Made by a program: the position numbers and the translations under genes. Shown piece after piece: positions 50,089 through 64,000 of a stretch of DNA of 64,000 bases (position 1 is its first letter; the number at the start of each line of letters is the position of its first letter). Source of the DNA: Sphingomonas jejuensis (GTDB lineage: Bacteria > Pseudomonadota > Alphaproteobacteria > Sphingomonadales > Sphingomonadaceae); the NCBI RefSeq assembly GCF_011927695.1, contig NZ_JAATJE010000001.1, forward strand, positions 806,001-870,000, given 5' to 3'. The notes beneath the pieces were generated by a model. That model did no database searches. It saw nothing but the letters and a program-made list of their open reading frames with translations, and was not told where the DNA came from.

Positions 50089-51054
50089 TCAGGCCGTGAC
50101 CACCGCCTGCTGGCCGCGCCGACGCATCGCGCCGCCGATCAGGCCGAAGCCGCCGATCATCATGGCCCAGGTGGCCGGCTCCGGCACCGCGCCGGTGGGC
50201 GGCGGCAGCACGACCTGACCGGGCGCGCCGGTGCCGAAGATGGTGCTGGTGGCAAAGCTGCCCGTGCCGCGGCCGGAAAGCTGCAGCGAGTTGCGCAGCG
50301 CCAGTTCCACGTCATAGCCGCGGTTGGCATCGATGAAGCCGTCGCCGTCGGCATCGTTGCGGATCGTGTTCGACAGGCCGCCGGCACCCTGCGCGCGCGT
50401 GCGCAGGTCGCTATATTCGCCGATCTCGAACCCGGCGGCGGTGCCACCGGTGTTGAAGATGCCGACAAAGGTTGCGCTGTCGCTGGCGCCCGTGGCGGTG
50501 TCGGTTTCGAACAGGATCTCGTTGCCGCCGCTCGTCAGGCGTCCGCCGCCGTCGATCAGCTCGCTGTCGAAGCGCAGGTCGCCGTCAAGATAGCGGAACA
50601 GGTCGAGCGACAGGTCAGCGTCGCCGAGGTTGGTGAAGCTGTAGGTCTGCGTCAGCAGCGATCCGGTCTGGTTGCCGGCGGTGTCGACGAGGTTGCTGAC
50701 CGTCTGGACGAGCTGCACCGACAGGAGGTCGCCCAGCGTGAACACGCTGGTGCGCGACAGGTCTGTGCCGGTAAACGACTGGAGCTGCCCGCTGGCGGTG
50801 GACACGCGCGCGCCGCCGTTGATGCCGACGAACAGACCCGATGCATAGATGGTGGATGCGGCCGCCTGGTCGCCGGTCGGATTGTAGAGGCCGGTCGATC
50901 CGCTCGATTGCGCGTTGAGCGCGCCGAGCGTGCCGAAGCCGTTGGTGTCGATGATCACCTGGCCGTCGTCGGCGCCGGTGGTGAGCGTCTCGGCACTGGC
51001 GGTGCCGGTCAGCAGCGCGGCGGTGGCGACCGCCGCGAAACGGTAAAAGCGCAT
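50089..51054 (-). CDS. PEPxxWA-CTERM exported protein (copy 2)
   Basis: A 321-aa exported protein from the ATG at 51054. Signal peptide MRFYRFAAVATAALLTGTASA. The long beta-rich, Gly/Ser/Thr/Asp-rich body contains NDADGDGFIDANRG, a calcium-binding-like DxDxDG loop. The tail is PEPATWAMMIGGFGLIGG followed by AMRRRG. It lacks any enzyme motif I know. No sigma-54 motif was found in the 189 bp up to the rpoC terminator. It probably ends up as a secreted or surface matrix protein after exosortase processing. Confidence 0.85.
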   Translation of the reverse strand: MRFYRFAAVATAALLTGTASAETLTTGADDGQVIIDTNGFGTLGALNAQSSGSTGLYNPTGDQAAASTIYASGLFVGINGGARVSTASGQLQSFTGTDLSRTSVFTLGDLLSVQLVQTVSNLVDTAGNQTGSLLTQTYSFTNLGDADLSLDLFRYLDGDLRFDSELIDGGGRLTSGGNEILFETDTATGASDSATFVGIFNTGGTAAGFEIGEYSDLRTRAQGAGGLSNTIRNDADGDGFIDANRGYDVELALRNSLQLSGRGTGSFATSTIFGTGAPGQVVLPPPTGAVPEPATWAMMIGGFGLIGGAMRRRGQQAVVTA

Positions 51055-51242
51055 GATCTGTCCCCTGTAAGCATGGCCACCCGGCGGCAGCCAGGTGGTG
51101 AACAGCCCGTTAGGGATGTGAAACGGGAGGATCAGCCATGCCTCGACCGGGCGCGGCAGGCGCCGACAGTCGGGCAGACGGCAGCCGTCGGGGACAAAGG
51201 TCGTTGGTCGGAGCGCACCGCGCCCGCGCCTCCGAAAAGGAA

Positions 51243-51275
51243 GAGGCCGCGATCGCCTGGGACGATCGCGGCCTC
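51243..51275 (-). terminator. Hairpin terminator after rpoC
   Basis: GAGGCCGCGATCG and CGATCGCGGCCTC form a perfect 13-bp stem with a 7-nt loop, 29 nt after the rpoC stop. The following minus-strand sequence TTCCTTTTCG is only moderately T-rich. Confidence 0.75.
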
Positions 51276-51303
51276 CATTCAGCCTCACAACGACGGTGCG
51301 GGC

Positions 51304-55581
<4,278 letters not shown>

Positions 55582-55653
55582 GGTTCTACCTCATTTCCCT
55601 TCCGCAGCGCGGGGTCGGGGCAGGGTGGAAAATCGTGCAAGCGGATCGGGGCG

Positions 55654-55685
55654 TCCCGCTCCCTCCACGACGGGAAGGAGCGGGA
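55654..55685 (-). repeat. Hairpin between rpoB and rpoC
   Basis: TCCCGCTCC and GGAGCGGGA are perfect inverted copies in the 111-nt rpoB-rpoC spacer, starting 7 nt after the rpoB stop. There is no T-run, so this is probably a messenger-stabilising or processing hairpin rather than a terminator. Confidence 0.5.
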
Positions 55686-55692
55686 GCTCCGC

Positions 55693-59862
<4,170 letters not shown>

Positions 59863-60029
59863 GCTGATATGTGCCTCTCGCCTCAAGTCCGGGCGCGAGC
59901 GAGCGCGACAAAAGCCGATCCCCGGCAGGGAACCGCTTTCGCCGCTGATCGCTGAACCAACTGACCGCCCAATGCGTATGATGCGCTGCGCGACGGCACA
60001 TCCTGTTCCGGGTGGTGTGGTGAAGTGCG

Positions 60030-60058
60030 GATGTAGGAAGTGCCGCGCCGCTTGTCAA
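60030..60058 (-). promoter_or_regulatory. Near-consensus housekeeping promoter for rpoBC
   Basis: On the minus strand TTGACA (60058-60053), 17 bp, then TACATC (60035-60030): a perfect -35 and a good -10 with ideal spacing. It predicts a leader of about 160 nt before rpoB. The -35 box overlaps the stop codon of the upstream hydrolase. Confidence 0.75.
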
Positions 60059-61077
60059 ACCGCGCGCGCCGCATCCTTGACGTGGGTTTCGAGGAAAGCG
60101 TCGATCTCCGCCATAACGGCGAGGCGGACCGGATCCGCCTCCCGCAACAATTCGTGCCCGCGCCCCGGCAGCAGCAGAAGACGGGCATTGCGGAGCCGCC
60201 CGGCGAGCCTCTCCACGGCGGACACGTCGACGATCGCATCGCCGCTGGACACCACCATCAACACGGGCGTTTCGATCGGCCGCGCTGCCAGCGACCGGTC
60301 GAGCTGGCCGATCGACCGGGCCGCCGCGCGCAGCCACGCCCAGGAGGGCGCGCCGGAGGCAATTTCCGGATGCTCGCGCTTCCACCAGAGCTTGTCCTGC
60401 TGCCGGTCCGGACAGGCGGTGAGGCGGCCGCCGACATTGCCGGGATCGCTGCGCCAGATCGCCCGCTCGCCCAGCCCGCCGCGCACGGCCGCGCCCGCGA
60501 TCCGGCCGAGCATGGCGGACGACAGCCCGGCGGCACGGATCCCCACCATCGGCGAGGCGAGCGCGGCGGCGGCGATGGCCGGGCGCCGCTCGGTCATCAG
60601 GCGGAGGGCGAGATGCGCGCCCATCGAGTGGGCGACGATGACATGCGGCCTCGCGCGCCGCCGCTGCCAGGCGGCGAACAGGTGATCGAGATCGTCGAGG
60701 AGCGGATCGAAGCTCGGCACATGACACACCAGCGGATCGCGGGCGAGCCGCCCCGAGCCGCCCTGGCCGCGCCAGTCGAACCCGCCGACGTTCCACCCGG
60801 CCGATCGCCAGTGGTGCAGCGCCTCCAGGTGCTTTTCGACGAAGTCTCCGCGCCCGCCCAGGAAGAACAGGCTGCCGCGCCCGCCGCCGCCGTCCGCCGG
60901 CCAGTCGAAGCCGCGGATCGGCCAGCCGTCGCCGGCCGCCCAGCGCTCAAAGACGAGGCCGGGCGGGTGGCGGCGGCGATCGGCAAGCGGCGGGATCGTC
61001 AGGCGGCGATCCCGGCCGGGCGACGCCGGCGCACGCTGCCGCCGACCAGGCCGAAACCCGCGATCATCATCGCCCAA
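60055..61077 (-). CDS. Alpha/beta hydrolase (lysophospholipase-like), start uncertain
   Basis: A serine hydrolase of the monoacylglycerol lipase / lysophospholipase group: FDWRGQGGSGRLARDP (oxyanion region), the nucleophile elbow AHSMGAHLAL, and the catalytic D in VVSSGDAIVDVSAVE and H in LPGRGHELLREADP. The conserved part begins near FERWAAGDGWPI. The only ATG (61077) overlaps the PEPxxWA-CTERM gene by 79 nt and adds 25 unlikely residues. A CTG at 61002, overlapping the upstream TGA (CCTGA), would give 315 aa and be coupled. It is probably in one operon with the Pho-box gene upstream. Confidence 0.8.
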   Translation of the reverse strand: MGDDDRGFRPGRRQRAPASPGRDRRLTIPPLADRRRHPPGLVFERWAAGDGWPIRGFDWPADGGGGRGSLFFLGGRGDFVEKHLEALHHWRSAGWNVGGFDWRGQGGSGRLARDPLVCHVPSFDPLLDDLDHLFAAWQRRRARPHVIVAHSMGAHLALRLMTERRPAIAAAALASPMVGIRAAGLSSAMLGRIAGAAVRGGLGERAIWRSDPGNVGGRLTACPDRQQDKLWWKREHPEIASGAPSWAWLRAAARSIGQLDRSLAARPIETPVLMVVSSGDAIVDVSAVERLAGRLRNARLLLLPGRGHELLREADPVRLAVMAEIDAFLETHVKDAARAV

Positions 61078-62024
61078 GTCGCGGGCTCAGGCACCGCCGC
61101 CACGCTGCGGCCGAGCACCACGAAGCCGGCAGTGCGGTTGGCGGTGGCGGCCACGCTGCCGCGATCGGACACGAGGTAGATGTTGCCCTGCCGGTCAACC
61201 GTCACGCCCTCGAACACGCCCGCTTCGCCCAGCGTGGCAAGATCGAAGCTGCTGACCAGCGCGCCCGTGCGCGTGACCTCGAACAGGCGGTTGCCGTCAC
61301 CGCTGAGGATCAGGAGGTTGTTGAACGCGTCCGTGCCCGACAGGCTGGTCGCCTGCGACAGCGGCACGATGTCCGCCAGCGTGGTGCCCGCCGCCAGGAA
61401 GCTGGGGACGAACGGCTGCGTCGTGGTGCCGGTGACGATGCCGCCGGTGGTCGAGGCGGTGAAGTTCACCTGGCTGAAATAGACCGCCGGCGCGCCCGCG
61501 GAGCCGCCGCCCTGCCGCACGCCGAAATAGCCGCCGGTCAGCGGGTCGATGTTGACGCCCTCAAGGCCGTTGTTGCCGACATTTGCGCCGCCGTCGATTA
61601 GGTAGCGCTGCGCCAGCGGCTTATCGGTGTAGAGCGTGGAGGGCAGGCCGCCCCGCGTGCCGTTGTCGGCCTGGACGCCGATCCTGACGATCTCCTGCGT
61701 CCGCTCCTCGGCCAGCACATACTGGCCGTTGCCGATGTAGCTGATCCCTTCCACGTCGCGGTATCCGTTGGTCACCACGTCGCGGTTGCGGATGACGTCG
61801 CTGGTCAGCCGCTCGCCCGTCAGCGAGTATTCGGCGATGTCGTCGCCCTCGTCGTCGACCAGCACCAGCGTGCCGCGATCATAGTTGTAGGTGATGCCCG
61901 ACGCCTCGTCGAAGGCGATCGTCTGGTTGCGCGTCGCCGCATAGGTGGTGAGGTCGAGCGCGGCGGCCCCCGGAGCAGCGATGGCGGACGACAGCAGTGC
62001 GGCGGTGACGAAACGCGTGAGCAT
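60999..62024 (-). CDS. SdiA-regulated-type beta-propeller with PEPxxWA-CTERM tail (copy 3)
   Basis: A 341-aa exported protein from the ATG at 62024 (signal peptide MLTRFVTAALLSSAIAAPGA). The body has FDEASGITYNYDRGTLVLVD, YRDVEGISYIGNGQYVLAEE and VFEGVTVDRQGNIYLVSDRG, the repeats of the SdiA-regulated / phytase-like beta-propeller family. The tail is PEPATWAMMIAGFGLVGG and SVRRRR. Unlike the other two PEPxxWA proteins it has a recognisable domain. Four 11-bp repeats of Pho-box type lie 66 bp upstream, so phosphate starvation may induce it, in line with a phosphoesterase-like role (inference). Confidence 0.82.
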   Translation of the reverse strand: MLTRFVTAALLSSAIAAPGAAALDLTTYAATRNQTIAFDEASGITYNYDRGTLVLVDDEGDDIAEYSLTGERLTSDVIRNRDVVTNGYRDVEGISYIGNGQYVLAEERTQEIVRIGVQADNGTRGGLPSTLYTDKPLAQRYLIDGGANVGNNGLEGVNIDPLTGGYFGVRQGGGSAGAPAVYFSQVNFTASTTGGIVTGTTTQPFVPSFLAAGTTLADIVPLSQATSLSGTDAFNNLLILSGDGNRLFEVTRTGALVSSFDLATLGEAGVFEGVTVDRQGNIYLVSDRGSVAATANRTAGFVVLGRSVAAVPEPATWAMMIAGFGLVGGSVRRRRPAGIAA

Positions 62025-62089
62025 GACCGATCCCCTTGGTGACCGCGCGGTTAACCATTTGCGCGAGATCAGGCCGCTATGGGCCGTCG

Positions 62090-62129
62090 GTGACGGAGCG
62101 GTGACAGGGCAGTGACGGTTTGATGACGC
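62090..62129 (-). promoter_or_regulatory. Pho-box-like array of four 11-bp direct repeats
   Basis: In the direction of the minus-strand gene: GCGTCAT, CCGTCAC, CTGTCAC, CCGTCAC, starting at exact 11-bp steps (plus-strand positions 62123, 62112, 62101, 62090). This matches the PhoB pattern of CTGTCAT 7-mers with 4-bp spacers. CATAGC, 8 bp beyond the last repeat, is a fitting -10. Confidence 0.65.
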
Positions 62130-62226
62130 CTGTCGCACGGTGCCGGACGCGCGACCGACGCAGCCGGTGGAGCAACCGCCCAGCTACATCGTTGTTAAGG
62201 CTTGAACCCCCTTTTCAGGAGCAGCC

Positions 62227-63486
62227 ATGCGCGCCGCCTTTGTCCTCCTTGCCGCCACCGTCGCCGGGTCCGCCATGGCCCAACCGCTGGTGCAACGGGG
62301 GACGCCCGCCATGGCGGAGCCCTATGCGACCGAGTCCGTCGTCAACCACCCGGTCGTGATCGGCTGGCCGGAGGGCCGCACGCCGACCGCGCCGCGCGGC
62401 TGGGAAGTGGTCGCGTTCGCCAGCGGGCTTGAGAACCCGCGCCAGGTGCTGGAATTGCCCAATGGCGACGTGCTGGCGGCGGAGGCGCGGCAGAAGCCGA
62501 AGCTGGACGAGGAGCCGGAGGCCGCGCGCGGCTTTGCCCGCTCGAACGTCACGGGCTGGTCGCCCAACCGCATCATCCTGCTGCGCGACACCGATCGCGA
62601 CGGTGTCGCGGACGAGCGGCACGTGCTGGTCGAAAACCTCAACCAGCCCTTCGGCATGGCGTTCGCCGATGGCCGGCTCTACGTCGCGAACACCGATGCC
62701 GTCGTCAGCTATCCGTTCCAGCCCGGACAGACCCGCATCACCGCGCCGTCGCGCAAGCTGATCGACCTGCCCGCGGGCGGCTACAACAATCACTGGACCC
62801 GCAACCTCGAGCTGAGCCCGGACGGGCGCACGCTGTTCGTGTCGGTGGGATCGGCCAGCAATGTCGGCGAGAACGGCATGGAGGAAGAGGAGCGCCGCGC
62901 GGCGATCCTGGCGGTGGACCTGCGGACGGGCAGGGAGCGGCTTTACGCGACCGGGCTCCGCAATCCGGTCGGCATGGACATCGCGGCCGACGGCACCTTG
63001 TGGACGGCGGTGAACGAACGGGACGAGTTCGGCGACGACATTTCGCCGGATTATCTCGTCGGCGTCCGCGAAGGCGGCTTCTACGGCTGGCCCTACAGCT
63101 ACTGGGGCCGGCAGGATCCGCGTCATGCCAACACCCGCCGCGACCTGCTCGCGACGACGCTGAAGCCGGATGTCGCCGTTGGGCCCCATGCCGCCGCGCT
63201 GGGCTTTGCCCTGTCGCCGGAGGAAAGCGGGCGCCAGTACGGCTATGTGGCCCGCCACGGATCGTGGAACCGCGCCGCCTTCTCGGGCTATGACGTGCTT
63301 GTCCTGCCCTATGAGAATGGCCGGCCGGCCGCCGACCCGCAGCCGTTCCTGACCGGCTTCATCGCCGATGAGCGGGCCAAGCAGGTCTATGGCCGTCCGG
63401 TCAGCGTCCGGTCGCGCGCCGATGGGTCGCTGTTCGTGGTCGACGACAACGGCAACACCATCTGGCTGGCCCGCCGCGCGCGCTAG
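62227..63486 (+). CDS. Sorbosone-dehydrogenase-like PQQ beta-propeller protein
   Basis: A 419-aa exported protein with signal peptide MRAAFVLLAATVAGSAMA behind CAGGAGCAGCC. Its six-bladed propeller resembles soluble glucose dehydrogenase and L-sorbosone dehydrogenase: VVAFASGLENPRQVLELPNG, NQPFGMAFADGRLYVANTDA, AGGYNNHWTRNLELSPDG, YATGLRNPVGMDIAADG, GGFYGWPYSYWG and ARHGSWNRAAFSGYDV. PQQ use is assumed from the family. It is divergent from the Pho-box gene; its stop overlaps the convergent hydrolase stop (CTAG at 63483-63486). Confidence 0.87.
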   Translation: MRAAFVLLAATVAGSAMAQPLVQRGTPAMAEPYATESVVNHPVVIGWPEGRTPTAPRGWEVVAFASGLENPRQVLELPNGDVLAAEARQKPKLDEEPEAARGFARSNVTGWSPNRIILLRDTDRDGVADERHVLVENLNQPFGMAFADGRLYVANTDAVVSYPFQPGQTRITAPSRKLIDLPAGGYNNHWTRNLELSPDGRTLFVSVGSASNVGENGMEEEERRAAILAVDLRTGRERLYATGLRNPVGMDIAADGTLWTAVNERDEFGDDISPDYLVGVREGGFYGWPYSYWGRQDPRHANTRRDLLATTLKPDVAVGPHAAALGFALSPEESGRQYGYVARHGSWNRAAFSGYDVLVLPYENGRPAADPQPFLTGFIADERAKQVYGRPVSVRSRADGSLFVVDDNGNTIWLARRAR

Positions 63487-64000
63487 CGGAACGGCAGGAA
63501 GCGGACGCCGGCGGGCAGCGGGGCGGCATTCTCGGGCGCCCCGCCGCCCAGCCGGTCGAGGATGGTGAGGATCTGCTCGCCATCCGGGGCATGGCCGCCG
63601 CGCGGCAGGAGATAGGTTCCACCGCGCAGGCCCGCCGCCACGGCTGCTTCGTGCAGCAGGCGCGCCTCCGTCACGGGGATGACGTCGTCGTCGGTGGCAT
63701 GGATGAGGGTCAGGGTGGCGCCAAGCCCCGGCACCGCCGCCAGATTGTCATAACGGTCGCGCAGGAGCGGACGGGCAAAGCCGGGCGCCATGGCGCGCAG
63801 CCGGCTGAAGGTGCCGATCGTCACCAGCTGGTCCACCGGCTGCCGGCGGGCGAGGCCGAACGCCACGCCGCCGCCCAGGCTGTGCCCGACAACGATCAGC
63901 GGTCCTGAACCCGCGCGGCGACGCGCTTCGGCAAAGAAGGCGTCGGCGTCGGCCGCGAGACCGGCTTCGTTCGGCCGTCCGGGGTTGCCGAAATAGCTTC
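63483..64000 (-). CDS. Alpha/beta hydrolase, C-terminal part (cut by window edge)
   Basis: The minus strand is open from 64000 to 63483 and encodes at least 172 residues without a start, so the N-terminus lies outside. The sequence SYFGNPGRPNEAGLAADADA is typical of alpha/beta hydrolases of the YGGNxGxPSE type. The nucleophile elbow is GHSLGGGVAFGLA, the acid is likely D in IHATDDDVIPVTEARLL, and the histidine is in LPRGGHAPDGE. Substrate unknown. It is convergent with the sorbosone dehydrogenase-like gene. Confidence 0.85.
   Translation of the reverse strand, partial: SYFGNPGRPNEAGLAADADAFFAEARRRAGSGPLIVVGHSLGGGVAFGLARRQPVDQLVTIGTFSRLRAMAPGFARPLLRDRYDNLAAVPGLGATLTLIHATDDDVIPVTEARLLHEAAVAAGLRGGTYLLPRGGHAPDGEQILTILDRLGGGAPENAAPLPAGVRFLPFR

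Overview
The window is a gene-dense, high-GC stretch of chromosome that looks like a Sphingomonas-type alphaproteobacterium (Sphingomonadaceae). The signs are three proteins with a PEPxxWA-CTERM tail, a GTTC-N7-GTTC LexA site of the alphaproteobacterial type, small HdaA- and DUF2066-type proteins in front of ppk-ppx, and the order lptD / pepA-holC-ndk. Nearly everything is housekeeping DNA. I see no insertion sequence, prophage, integrase, CRISPR array or plasmid gene, and no gap over 300 bases without a gene.

Layout. 1-6.8 kb: truncated lptD (minus), then pepA-holC-ndk and a DUF1294 gene, then a minus-strand purM-purN-MmcQ operon. 6.9-12.4 kb: DUF2066-hdaA-ppk-ppx, a tightly overlapping operon for polyphosphate turnover and DnaA inactivation. 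12.4-17.3 kb: an I78 lipoprotein and rnd, aspS plus an HNH protein, and the first PEPxxWA-CTERM protein behind a sigma-54-like promoter. 17.3-22.7 kb: dnaE, a PA0069-type radical SAM gene with a LexA box, and sodB. 22.7-27.3 kb: dapF-mtaB-ftsY, with yciB and DUF983 further downstream, all on the minus strand. 27.3-36.2 kb: DUF924, a GGDEF/EAL enzyme, then ffh-rpsP-rimM ... trmD-rplS, split by two inverted genes (an MFS transporter and a flavin oxidoreductase). 36.2-43.8 kb: accessory metabolism, including a glycosyltransferase / NodS-like methyltransferase / PIG-L deacetylase / acyl-CoA dehydrogenase set, a ZIP transporter, a cupin-like protein and tRNA-Thr(UGU). 43.8-51.1 kb: DUF429, a second MmcQ, a class C serine hydrolase, rarA, a PadR-DUF2218 pair with an operator-like repeat, a GT4 glycosyltransferase and the second PEPxxWA-CTERM protein. 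51.2-60.1 kb: rpoB-rpoC behind their own near-consensus promoter. 60.1-64 kb: an alpha/beta hydrolase, the third PEPxxWA-CTERM protein behind a four-repeat Pho-box-like array, a sorbosone-dehydrogenase-like protein and a truncated alpha/beta hydrolase.

The most interesting items are: (1) the 38.4-41.7 kb cassette, whose enzyme classes (GT2, deacetylase, NodS-like methyltransferase, acyl-chain enzyme) recall Nod-factor chemistry; (2) three regulatory sites readable straight from sequence, namely four 11-bp-period repeats at 62090-62129 (PhoB-like), GTTC-N7-GTTC at 21972-21986 (LexA) and TGGCACG-N4-TTGC at 16920-16934 (sigma-54); (3) the uncoupling of rpoBC from rplJL; (4) several start-codon problems (holC and a hydrolase with candidate CTG starts, rimM and DUF429 with no start at the expected place). 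All functional calls come from reading motifs and remembered family features. No database search was run.
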